A stretch of DNA of 9,360 nucleotides, from assembly GCF_000721705.1 (NCBI RefSeq), contig NZ_JOJL01000083.1:1-9360 (forward strand), written 5' to 3'. The stretch comes from Actinoplanes subtropicus (GTDB taxonomy: Bacteria > Actinomycetota > Actinomycetes > Mycobacteriales > Micromonosporaceae). Below, in pieces: positions 1 through 6,688 of the stretch (position 1 is the stretch's first letter; each line of letters opens with the position of its first letter). A model generated the notes under the pieces. The model saw only the letters and a program-made list of their open reading frames with translations, did no database searches and was not told the origin of the DNA. The position numbers and the translations under genes were made by a program.

Positions 1-873
1 CGCCTGACCCAGCTCGGTGGCCACCGCGGTCAACTCGTCCGACGCGCCCGCCAGCGCCGACGAGGTCTCCCCGACCGTGGCCACCGCCTCGCGCATCGAG
101 GTGAGGGCGGTGCCCAGGGCGGTGGCCATCTGGCCGATCTCGTCGCCGCTGCGCACGTCGACGGCGGTGGTCAGGTCACGGTCGGCGACCCGGCCCAGGG
201 CGGTGACCATGCTCTGCAGCGGCCGGGTGATCGACCGGGTGATCAACAGGGAGATGACGACCAGCGCCGCCAGGCCGAGCACCAGCGCCACGGCGATGGC
301 GGTCTTGAGGGTGGACATGGCGTTGTCGGAGGCGGCACGGGCGGCGCTCACGTGCTGCTGGACGAGGTCCCGGGTCGTCGTGATCTTCTTTTCCATGGCG
401 TCCGCCCGGGCCGACTCGGCCTGCAGGGCGATCGCCGCCTGCGGGCTCGCCGGGTCGATCGTGGCGAGGACCGACAGCTGCCCGGACACCTCGGTGAGGT
501 ACGTGGTGTAGTCGGTGCGTAGGGTGGCCAGGCTGCCGTTGACCTCGCTGTTCAGCGGCAGGGCGGCGAGGGCGTCCCAGTCGGCGGCGACGGTCTGCTT
601 GATCTGGTCGAACTGGTCGGCGGCCGCCTTGCGGGTCGCCTCCGTGGTGGCCAGCAGGTTGTCCCGCTCGGCGATCTGCGCGTTGCTCTCCTGCATGTCC
701 AGGTCGATCAGGGCAGCGTTGGCCTTGTTCAGCACGGTGCGCTCGTCGCTCGCCGAGCGCACGGTACTCAGGCTCAGGACCGTCACGATGCCGATGGCCA
801 GCGCCACCAGAACGCCGGTGCCGGCGAGGGCCGTCAACTTCCGGCCCACGGTCATGTGCAGTCGCTGGCCCAT
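1..873 (-). CDS. Methyl-accepting chemotaxis protein, N-terminal part (cut by window edge)
   Basis: The frame is open from an ATG at 873 to base 1, giving 291 residues; the C-terminal signalling part lies outside the window. Seen: a short basic N-terminus, a first membrane segment at about residues 13-36, an extracytoplasmic helical region (about 37-188) rich in Ala, Asp and Gln, a second membrane segment at about 189-211, then a HAMP domain at about 209-262 with the typical ITRPLQ and DEIGQM elements, and the start of a coiled signalling region. This matches transducers with a four-helix-bundle (4HB_MCP-type) sensor, which signal to CheA/CheW. The ATG at 873 is chosen because GGGAG lies 6 bases before it; Met7 is a possible alternative. 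No che gene is visible nearby and the ligand cannot be told. It reads in the same direction as the esterase operon but is separated from it by 146 bp containing a hairpin, so it is probably a separate transcription unit. Confidence 0.9.
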   Translation of the reverse strand, partial: MGQRLHMTVGRKLTALAGTGVLVALAIGIVTVLSLSTVRSASDERTVLNKANAALIDLDMQESNAQIAERDNLLATTEATRKAAADQFDQIKQTVAADWDALAALPLNSEVNGSLATLRTDYTTYLTEVSGQLSVLATIDPASPQAAIALQAESARADAMEKKITTTRDLVQQHVSAARAASDNAMSTLKTAIAVALVLGLAALVVISLLITRSITRPLQSMVTALGRVADRDLTTAVDVRSGDEIGQMATALGTALTSMREAVATVGETSSALAGASDELTAVATELGQA

Positions 874-965
874 CGCGGACTCCCGTCCAGGTCGGTGTCT
901 TCGACCCGAGCGTAGGAGCGCCGGTCACCGCGGGCGGCCCGATCGCCGATATCCGTGCGGTGCGG

Positions 966-1013
966 GTCCCGCGCGATCCCCGGGTCCGCGTAAGCCCAGG
1001 AATCGCGCGGGAC
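966..1013 (-). terminator. Candidate terminator after the esterase-glucuronidase operon
   Basis: A perfect 12-bp inverted repeat (GTCCCGCGCGAT at 966-977 pairing with ATCGCGCGGGAC at 1002-1013) encloses a 24-base loop and begins 7 bp beyond the stop codon of the last operon gene. There is no T-tract, but hairpins without a T-tract are common at gene ends in high-GC actinobacteria. The position between the operon stop and the chemotaxis gene fits termination or 3'-end protection. The remaining bases 874-965 hold only the leader of the chemotaxis gene; I see no convincing -35/-10 pair there, although TACGCT (minus strand, 914-909) could be a -10 element. Confidence 0.6.
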
Positions 1014-1019
1014 GTCTTC

Positions 1020-2261
1020 TCAGGAGAGCCAGCGCAGCGGGACGGCCGCCGCGAGCGCTCCGTATCCGGCCGGGTTCAGGTGCAAATGGTCGCCCACGTC
1101 GTAGAGCGGGTTGAGCTGACGCGGGTTCGCCGGGTCGCGGGCGGCGATGTCGAAGTCGGCCGCCTCGTCGAAGAGCCGGCCCCGGCGGATCACCGCGTTG
1201 ACCGCCCGGCGGGACCGCTCGCGCAGCCCGTCCGGGTCGTCGTAGCCGGTGTTGCCGCCGAACGGGGTGATCGTCGCGCCGTAGACCATGATGTCCCGCG
1301 CGTGCGCCCGCAGCACCACCTGCTCGAAGGCGAACAGCAGGTCGTCGGTCACCTGTTTCTGAGCGGCGTCGGTGGCCGGCGCCGTGCCGATGTCGTTGAC
1401 CCCCTCGAAGATCAGCATCCGGTCGACGCCGCTGGTGGCGAGCACGTCCCGGTCGAGGCGGGCCAGGACGTTCGGGCCGAGGCCGTCGTTGAGCACCCGG
1501 TTGCCGCCGGCCGCCTGGTTGAGCACGGCGGTGCGCGGCCGCCGGGCGAACAGCTGGTCGGGCCACCGGTCGTTCCCGTCGGTGGTGGACCCGCGGCCGT
1601 CGGTGAGGGAGTCCCCGACGATCGCGATCGCCGGGGCGTCGGCGAGCACCTCCACCCCGCTGATCAGATACCAGTGCGCCACCGAGGTTGCGCCCGGCAA
1701 ATCAGGATCAAGGACAAAATTCCCGTTCAGGAGGTACGTCGTGGTCCGCGAGCCGGGATGCGAGGTCAGGTTCAACGTCGCCTGCCCAGACGCGAGATAT
1801 GTCGAAATTGTCAGGTTCGAACCCGAGGAAACCGGCACATCGACGGGATCGGACACCACGTTGGCGCCGGTCGGGACGACGACCGAGGTGCGGCCACCGA
1901 AGGTCAGCGGGCGCGAGGAACCCGGCACGATCGCCGATACTCCGGCCTTGCCGTCGACCGGCAGCGCCACCGCCGCCGAGGTGAGAGGCAGCGCCGCGCC
2001 GCCGAACGCGTTGGAGAAGCGGACCCGAAGCCGGGAGCCACCCACGGTGACGTGCACCGTCTGCCGCAGCGTGGTGTCCACGAGGACCGAGGAGGTCCCG
2101 GTGAAGGGCGCCGGCGGCAGGTTGCCCGGCTCGGTCAGCTGCGGCATCGCCACCCAGGTGTGCATCCAGCGCCGCCCGCCGTGCGCCGCGGCCGGGCCGG
2201 GCACCAGCAGCGCGGCCGGGACGGCGGCCGAGCCGAGCCCGAGAACTGTTCTGCGTCGCAT
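1020..2261 (-). CDS. Secreted SGNH/GDSL hydrolase, XynE-like (candidate xylan esterase), third gene of operon
   Basis: 413 residues. The N-terminus MRRRTVLGLG, followed by an Ala/Pro-rich stretch ending near PAAAHG, looks like a Tat signal peptide. An N-terminal beta-rich region (about 30-205) precedes the SGNH catalytic domain, where all blocks are visible: block I G216-D217-S218 (catalytic Ser218), block II around G252-G253-N254, block III G287-V-N289-D290, and block V D391-H-L-H394 (catalytic Asp and His). The layout fits the XynE-like SGNH subfamily, which removes acyl groups, often acetyl, from plant polysaccharides; the real substrate is not shown. The ATG lies 2 bp after the GH115 stop codon, and its Shine-Dalgarno GGAGGG sits inside the end of the GH115 gene, so translation is probably coupled. 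It shares fold and domain order with the first operon gene but is clearly diverged, so it may take a different acyl group. Residues 181-188 use codons unusual for this genome. Confidence 0.88.
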   Translation of the reverse strand: MRRRTVLGLGSAAVPAALLVPGPAAAHGGRRWMHTWVAMPQLTEPGNLPPAPFTGTSSVLVDTTLRQTVHVTVGGSRLRVRFSNAFGGAALPLTSAAVALPVDGKAGVSAIVPGSSRPLTFGGRTSVVVPTGANVVSDPVDVPVSSGSNLTISTYLASGQATLNLTSHPGSRTTTYLLNGNFVLDPDLPGATSVAHWYLISGVEVLADAPAIAIVGDSLTDGRGSTTDGNDRWPDQLFARRPRTAVLNQAAGGNRVLNDGLGPNVLARLDRDVLATSGVDRMLIFEGVNDIGTAPATDAAQKQVTDDLLFAFEQVVLRAHARDIMVYGATITPFGGNTGYDDPDGLRERSRRAVNAVIRRGRLFDEAADFDIAARDPANPRQLNPLYDVGDHLHLNPAGYGALAAAVPLRWLS

Positions 2262-2263
2262 GG

Positions 2264-5212
2264 TCAGGCCCTCCGGCTCTCGGGCGGTCCGAGGTAGCTG
2301 TACTTGACGCCGCCGGTGTCGACCACCAGGCGCTGGACGATCACGGTCGGGTCGAGGGCCCAGAAGGTGAGCGTGTGCGTCCCGGCCGCGGCCACCGTGT
2401 GGGTCGTCGTGGTGGCGTTGATGTTCTCCGAGGTGTTGCGCTCCCACTGCTTGTTCATCGTGGTGTCGTTGGCGCCGGTCGCCGTGGTCACGTTGACCAC
2501 CTGCGGCGTCTCGCCGTCGATCGACACCGCGTACTTGAGCCCGTCGGTGGGCCGGGTGTTGTTGCGCGGCGACAGGTACGCCGTCACCTTGACCGGCCCG
2601 CTGCTGGTCAGCGTCATCGTGTAGTCGAGCTTCGAGCCGGTGACCTCGCCGAGCGGCGTCAGGCCGTTGCCGGTCTTCCCGATGTCCGGCAGCAGTTGCC
2701 AGTTCCCGGTCTTGTGGCTGTAGTGGTCGGCCTCGATCGCCACGTACCCGTCGGCCTCGAGGAACCCGGCGGGCGGCAGCGTCGGGTCGGCGATCGGCGC
2801 CCGCACCGTGACGGTCGAGCCCGCGCCCGTGATGGTGATCGGCACGCTCTGCGTCCCCCGGGGCGCCCGCCGCCAGTCCACCGTCACATAAGAACGGACC
2901 TGATCGGTGACGGTGCCCGAGGCCCGAGTCACGGAGAGCCACGGCGCGCCACTACTGATCTGGTAGCCGAACGGCGTCGTGCCCTTGTTGTAGACGTCGA
3001 TGTATTGCCGCGACTGGCTTTGCCACGGGCTGAACGAGGGCAGCGTCGTGGCCGATCCGCCGTCGAGCGCCACGCCCATCGACGATCCGGACGGCACGGT
3101 GATCCGCTGCAGGTACGGGAAGATCTCGTCGGGCAGCGCCACGTTGTTCAGCTCCGGCTGCTGCCACGGCGCGTTCGGGCCGTACCGGGCCACGTTGCCG
3201 TACCCGATCTTGGGTTGCAGCTGCCAGTCGTGCCACTTCCCGCCGGCGAGCGTGTTGTTGTAGTAGTCGCTCATCGCCTGGTCCTGGGCGAACAGCGCCT
3301 CGGCCCGGTCGGCGACCGCGTTGGTGGCGGCGCGGCCCTGCTGGGCGTACGCGATGTTGGTGAACTCGGCCCGGCGCAGGTCGTAGATCAGCGCCGTGTC
3401 CTTCACCTCGTAGTACACGAGCTGGTAGAACGCGTCCTGCCAGGCCGCCGGCACCTGCTGCTTGACCCGTTCGGTGACGGCCGCCAGGGCGAGCCAGTCA
3501 TCGGTCACCCGGTTCATCTCGTCGTAGTCGGTGAGGCTGAACGGGGTCTGCTGGTCGTCGTAGACCACCGCGGACGAATCGGTGGTGATGTCCTTGGCCG
3601 GGTCCACCGTGATGCGCCGGTTCAGCAGTTCGGGCTTGCGGCGGGACTGGAGATGCCCGTACGCGTCCAGGATCTTGGCGATCGCCGGCGCGAGGCGCGT
3701 CCCGAAGCTCTCCGCGGCGTATTGCCGCGTCCACTCCCCCAGCCGGCTGACCGGCCAGGCGTTCGGGTTCCACGCGTAGTCCAGGAAGAACTGGGTGGGC
3801 AGCTCCTCGTTCTTGAGATCGCCGACGTTCGCGACCCAGAGGCGGTTCACCCCCGAGGTGTACGCGAGGTGCAGCTGCTCCCAGGTGTTGGTGAGGTTCG
3901 CCGTGTCGGCCCACTTGTAGTCGCGGCCGCCCCCGACGTAGTCGAAGTGGTAGTACATGCCGTACCCACCGGAGCGCGGCGGCAGCGACGGGTCGGGCAG
4001 CTTGCGCATGTTGCCCCAGTTGTCGTCGCAGAAGACCACGGTCACGTCGTCCGGCGGCCGGTAACCCTTGTCCCAGTAGCGCTGGACCTCCTTGTAGAGG
4101 GTCTGCACCTGGGGCTGGCCGATCAGCCCGGTCTCCTTGAGGATCTCCCGCTGGCTGTCGATGATGGAGCTCATCAGGTCGATGCCGTCGCCGTCGGGCA
4201 GCGCCGTGTCGCCGTTGCCACGCATGCCGAGCGTGATCACGCCCTCGATGCCCTGGTCGCGCATCCGCTCCGCGCCGGCCTTCCAGTACGCCTTCAGCGC
4301 GGCCGAGTTGGTGCGGTAGCTCCACTGCCCGTTCCCGCCGTACGGGTCGGTCCCGTTGACGGCGTGCCGGTTCCACTCCTCGATGCCGCGCATCATCGGC
4401 GCCTCGTGCGAGGTGCCCATCACGACGCCGTACCGCGTGGCGGTGGCGTGGTTGGCGGGGTCGTCCTCGGCGAACGCCCGCCCCCAGACGGCCGGCCACA
4501 GGTAGTTGGCCTTGAGCCGGAGCATGGTCTCGAAGACCTTGGCGTAGTAGGCGGCGTTGAGCCCGCCGGGGTAGCCGGGCGCCTTGCCCGGGCCGAAGGT
4601 CGCGGGCGCCCAGGTGCCGGTGTCCGGGTTCTCGTCGTTGATGAAGAAGCCGCGGTACTTCACCGCCGGCGTGCCCTGGGTGTGCCGGCCGGGCAGCACG
4701 TAGAGGTTGGCCTGGTGGGCGACCGGCACGTCGTCCCAGTAGTACCAGGGCGAGACGCCGATGTTCCTGGACAGGTCGTAGGCGCCGTAGATCGTGCCGC
4801 GCTGGTCGCTGCCGGCGATCACGAAGGCGCGCTTGACGCCCGGGAGCGGGTTGTCGACGACCTGCTCGATCGTCGTCTCCCATTTGCCCTGAAGGGACGA
4901 CACATCCAGCTTTCCCCGAGCGATGATCTTCGCCAGCGTCGGGCTGCGGCCGATCGTGCCGAGGATGATCGGATCTTTCTGGTCCGAGATATCGGCGGAG
5001 GTCACGTTGTGGATGTCGGTCCGGACATCGCCGGCGACCCGGACCACGCCGGGGTAGTCGGCATCGTCGACGAGAACGGGCGCTCCGGCAAGGGCGAAAC
5101 GCCCGGGCCCGGGACGCGTGCTGACGTAGCTGGAAACCGCCTCGGCCGCGGGCGCGGCGCTGGGCACCGCGAGGATGGGCGCGACGAGAACGAGAGCGAG
5201 CGCCGCCTTCAT
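2264..5212 (-). CDS. Secreted GH115 xylan alpha-(4-O-methyl)glucuronidase
   Basis: 982 residues, about the usual size for GH115. GH115 enzymes release (4-O-methyl)glucuronic acid from xylan, including from internal xylose units. A Sec-type signal peptide without twin arginines covers about residues 1-24 (MKAALALVLV... ending APA-AEA). Family motifs are seen in order: RGFFINDENP (187-196), LKANYLWPAVWG (233-244), VVMGTSHEAPMMR (263-275), TLGMRGNGD (327-335), LYKEVQRYW (372-380), CDDNWGNMRKLPD (395-407), YYHFDYVGGG (420-429) and NRLWVANVGDLKNEE (456-470). Glu375 and acidic residues of the 193-196 region are candidates for the active site, by analogy only. Beta-rich domains follow, with a GH115-type C-terminal domain at about 815-975. 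The ATG at 5212 overlaps the previous gene's stop codon as ATGA; the open frame further upstream is only a shadow of that gene. The gene sits between two esterases in one operon, which suggests debranching of acetylated glucuronoxylan. Confidence 0.93.
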   Translation of the reverse strand: MKAALALVLVAPILAVPSAAPAAEAVSSYVSTRPGPGRFALAGAPVLVDDADYPGVVRVAGDVRTDIHNVTSADISDQKDPIILGTIGRSPTLAKIIARGKLDVSSLQGKWETTIEQVVDNPLPGVKRAFVIAGSDQRGTIYGAYDLSRNIGVSPWYYWDDVPVAHQANLYVLPGRHTQGTPAVKYRGFFINDENPDTGTWAPATFGPGKAPGYPGGLNAAYYAKVFETMLRLKANYLWPAVWGRAFAEDDPANHATATRYGVVMGTSHEAPMMRGIEEWNRHAVNGTDPYGGNGQWSYRTNSAALKAYWKAGAERMRDQGIEGVITLGMRGNGDTALPDGDGIDLMSSIIDSQREILKETGLIGQPQVQTLYKEVQRYWDKGYRPPDDVTVVFCDDNWGNMRKLPDPSLPPRSGGYGMYYHFDYVGGGRDYKWADTANLTNTWEQLHLAYTSGVNRLWVANVGDLKNEELPTQFFLDYAWNPNAWPVSRLGEWTRQYAAESFGTRLAPAIAKILDAYGHLQSRRKPELLNRRITVDPAKDITTDSSAVVYDDQQTPFSLTDYDEMNRVTDDWLALAAVTERVKQQVPAAWQDAFYQLVYYEVKDTALIYDLRRAEFTNIAYAQQGRAATNAVADRAEALFAQDQAMSDYYNNTLAGGKWHDWQLQPKIGYGNVARYGPNAPWQQPELNNVALPDEIFPYLQRITVPSGSSMGVALDGGSATTLPSFSPWQSQSRQYIDVYNKGTTPFGYQISSGAPWLSVTRASGTVTDQVRSYVTVDWRRAPRGTQSVPITITGAGSTVTVRAPIADPTLPPAGFLEADGYVAIEADHYSHKTGNWQLLPDIGKTGNGLTPLGEVTGSKLDYTMTLTSSGPVKVTAYLSPRNNTRPTDGLKYAVSIDGETPQVVNVTTATGANDTTMNKQWERNTSENINATTTTHTVAAAGTHTLTFWALDPTVIVQRLVVDTGGVKYSYLGPPESRRA

Positions 5213-6489
5213 CGGAAGAACCTCAGGTTCACCGCGGCCGCCATCGCGACCATCCCGGCGTCGTTCGGGTGCAGGTGGTCCCCGCTGTCGTAGGCCGGGT
5301 TGAGCCGGATCGGATCGGCCGGATCCCCCATCGCCCGGTCGAAGTCGACCACCCCGTCGTACTCCCCGCTCGTCCGGATCCACTTGTTCAGCCGCTGCCG
5401 CTTCGCCTCGTTCTCGACCGAGTAGAAGCCGAGCGTGTCGTCCTTGAAGGGCAGAATCGTTCCGCCGTACGCCGAAAGCCCGGCGTCGTGCGCCCGCGCG
5501 ATCAGCTGCCGGTGCCCCGCGATCAGGTCGTCGGCGCTGACCACTTCGGACGGCGGCGCGACGGTGCCGGGGTGCCCGAGGTCGTTCACGCCGAGCAGCA
5601 CGATCACGTACCGGCGGCCCGGCTGGGCGAGCACGTCCCGGTCGAAGCGGCGCAGCCCGTTGACCCCGAAGTAGTTGGCGAACGTCTCGGCGTCGCTGCC
5701 GGCCGGCGGGTTCGGGTCGTGCAGCAGCCGGTTGCCGGAGACGCCGAGGTTGGCCACGCCGCGGTCGATCCCGGCGGCCCGCAGCCGGGCCGCGAGGAGG
5801 TCCGGCCAGCGGTGGTTCAGGTTGTTCCGGGTGTTCGCGCCGTTGGTGATGGAATCGCCGAGCGTCACGATCGCCGCGCTCCCCCGCTTGCGGACGGCCA
5901 CCCCGGACAGGAACAGGTCCTGCGCGAGGGTGGCGACCGGCGTGACGGTACGCGCCGAGGTGACGTTCCCGGCCGCGATCACATTGTCCTGGAAGGAGAA
6001 CGCGGCGAGGGTGGTGACCGTGGTCGCCGCGCGGAAGTAGAGGCTGATCGCGAGGTCGCCGCCGGCCGGCAGCCGCAGCCGCACCGGGTCGCTGACCATC
6101 GGCGCCCCGGCCGGGATCGTCGGGTCGGGCCGCCCGGAGAAGGTGACCCGCCGGTCGGTGCCCGGGACGGTCGCCGTGCTGGCGCCCGTCCCGGCGCGCA
6201 GGGCCACGTGCACCTCGTCGACGTGCAGGGCCGTCTCGCCGAACTCGTTGGTGAGCCGGATCCGCAGTTCGTCGCCGCCGGTCGAGCAGTGCACGACGTG
6301 CCGCACGGTCCGGTCGGTCAGGACGGTCGGCGCGCCGCGTACCGGAATGGTGGTGGGCACCGCGGCCCAGGTGGTGACCCAGCCGCCCGGGCCGTCGTCG
6401 CCCGCGAAGGCCGGTGTGGCCACGCCCGCGGTGGCGGCGCCGACAGCCGCGCCTCCGGCGAGGGCTAGCAGTTCACGTCGGGTGGACAC
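5209..6489 (-). CDS. Secreted SGNH/GDSL hydrolase, XynE-like (candidate xylan esterase), first gene of operon
   Basis: 426 residues from a GTG start at 6489. This start is chosen because GGAGG lies 7 bases upstream; the in-frame ATG at 6528 has no good ribosome site, would lie about 11 bases from the predicted transcript start, and would place a tail before the signal peptide. The N-terminus STRRELLALAGG followed by an Ala/Gly/Val stretch ending AFA-GDD is a good Tat signal peptide. A beta-rich region (about 35-200) precedes the SGNH domain: G211-D212-S213 (nucleophile Ser213), block II around G249-G252-N253, block III G300-V-N302-D303, and D404-H-L-H407. The arrangement matches XynE-like SGNH hydrolases, which deacylate plant polysaccharides. 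The final TGA overlaps the GH115 ATG by 4 bp, so the two are translationally coupled. It faces away from the GH10 xylanase across a 199-bp control region. Acetylxylan esterase activity is likely but inferred; other acyl esters are possible. Confidence 0.9.
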   Translation of the reverse strand: MSTRRELLALAGGAAVGAATAGVATPAFAGDDGPGGWVTTWAAVPTTIPVRGAPTVLTDRTVRHVVHCSTGGDELRIRLTNEFGETALHVDEVHVALRAGTGASTATVPGTDRRVTFSGRPDPTIPAGAPMVSDPVRLRLPAGGDLAISLYFRAATTVTTLAAFSFQDNVIAAGNVTSARTVTPVATLAQDLFLSGVAVRKRGSAAIVTLGDSITNGANTRNNLNHRWPDLLAARLRAAGIDRGVANLGVSGNRLLHDPNPPAGSDAETFANYFGVNGLRRFDRDVLAQPGRRYVIVLLGVNDLGHPGTVAPPSEVVSADDLIAGHRQLIARAHDAGLSAYGGTILPFKDDTLGFYSVENEAKRQRLNKWIRTSGEYDGVVDFDRAMGDPADPIRLNPAYDSGDHLHPNDAGMVAMAAAVNLRFFR

Positions 6490-6510
6490 GAGGAATCCTC
6501 CGTGGTGGAT

Positions 6511-6522
6511 CGGAAGTTTCGG
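6511..6522. promoter_or_regulatory. Candidate operator box A (in front of the esterase operon)
   Basis: CGGAAGTTTCGG lies 21 bp before the GTG start of the first esterase and downstream of its predicted -10, where a bound repressor would block the transcript. It is identical at 11 of 12 bases, in the same orientation, to box B at 6653-6664, which sits 24 bp before the xylanase start. The core differs by one base from the CGAAA-n-TTTCG type of inverted repeat that I recall being reported in actinomycete xylanase promoters. The binding protein is unknown and not encoded in the window. Confidence 0.6.
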
Positions 6523-6545
6523 AAACATCTCAGCCGAACACCCCG

Positions 6546-6574
6546 AACGTAGAGGTGGCGATCTATGTCGTCAA
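6546..6574 (-). promoter_or_regulatory. Predicted vegetative-type promoter of the esterase-GH115-esterase operon
   Basis: On the minus strand, TTGACG (6574-6569) is followed by a 17-base spacer and TACGTT (6551-6546). This is a close match to the main-sigma (HrdB-like) pattern with optimal spacing. Transcription would start near 6539, giving a leader of about 50 bases that contains box A and the GGAGG ribosome site. Two CCGAAC copies (6534-6539 and 6543-6548) flank the predicted start; their meaning is unknown. Confidence 0.6.
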
Positions 6575-6585
6575 GCCTTGGCGTT

Positions 6586-6598
6586 ATTGATCTTCAAT
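6586..6598. repeat. Perfect inverted repeat at the centre of the divergent promoter region
   Basis: ATTGA-TCT-TCAAT is a perfect 5-3-5 inverted repeat in an AT-richer island. Its centre (6592) is practically midway between the two predicted -35 elements (6574 on the minus strand, 6611 on the plus strand). That is a plausible place for an activator or a shared regulator, but the element is short and could be chance. Confidence 0.4.
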
Positions 6599-6610
6599 GC
6601 GAAGTGGGCA

Positions 6611-6639
6611 TTGACCTGTGCGCGCGAGCGAACGAAGAT
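6611..6639 (+). promoter_or_regulatory. Predicted promoter of the GH10 xylanase
   Basis: TTGACC (6611-6616) is a good -35. Seventeen bases later GAAGAT (6634-6639) is a weak -10, lacking the first T of TAnnnT. Transcription would begin near 6646, just before box B. A looser box-like sequence, CGAAGATTTCCG (6633-6644), overlaps the -10. The poor -10 fits a promoter that needs activation, but this is inference. Confidence 0.4.
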
Positions 6640-6652
6640 TTCCGCAAGTTAC

Positions 6653-6664
6653 CGGAACTTTCGG
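6653..6664. promoter_or_regulatory. Candidate operator box B (in front of the xylanase)
   Basis: CGGAACTTTCGG differs from box A only at the sixth base (C for G) and lies 24 bp before the xylanase ATG, just upstream of its GAGAGG ribosome site and just downstream of the predicted transcript start. The matching placement on both sides of the divergent region suggests that one regulator controls the xylanase and the debranching operon together. Confidence 0.6.
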
Positions 6665-6688
6665 CTCCACCACCGAGAGGAACGTCAG

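Noticed and set aside
946..953. GCCGATAT resembling a FliA-type -10 near the chemotaxis gene
   Set aside because: It is on the plus strand, pointing away from the chemotaxis gene, and has no matching -35 element.
1053..1060. GAGCGCTC, the core of the CelR/CebR cellulose-operon operator
   Set aside because: It lies inside the 3' end of the third operon gene, the flanks do not match the full 14-bp palindrome as I recall it, and it is not near a promoter.
2375..5293. A 972-codon plus-strand open frame antisense to the GH115 gene
   Set aside because: It mirrors the GH115 codons, has low-complexity Arg/Val/Gly-rich sequence and no recognisable motif. Long antisense frames are usual in high-GC genes with strong third-position bias.
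6490..6528. Longer first esterase beginning at the ATG at 6528
   Set aside because: There is no ribosome site before that ATG and it would lie only about 11 bases from the predicted transcript start. The GTG at 6489 has a strong GGAGG and starts directly before the Tat motif.
6572..6580. CAAG-C-CTTG small inverted repeat overlapping the leftward -35
   Set aside because: With only 4-bp arms it is too short to separate from chance.
6143..6688. Upstream in-frame extension of the xylanase across the control region and into the divergent esterase
   Set aside because: The extension runs antisense through the first esterase's signal peptide and through the promoters. The ATG at 6689 has a ribosome site and starts a proper signal peptide.
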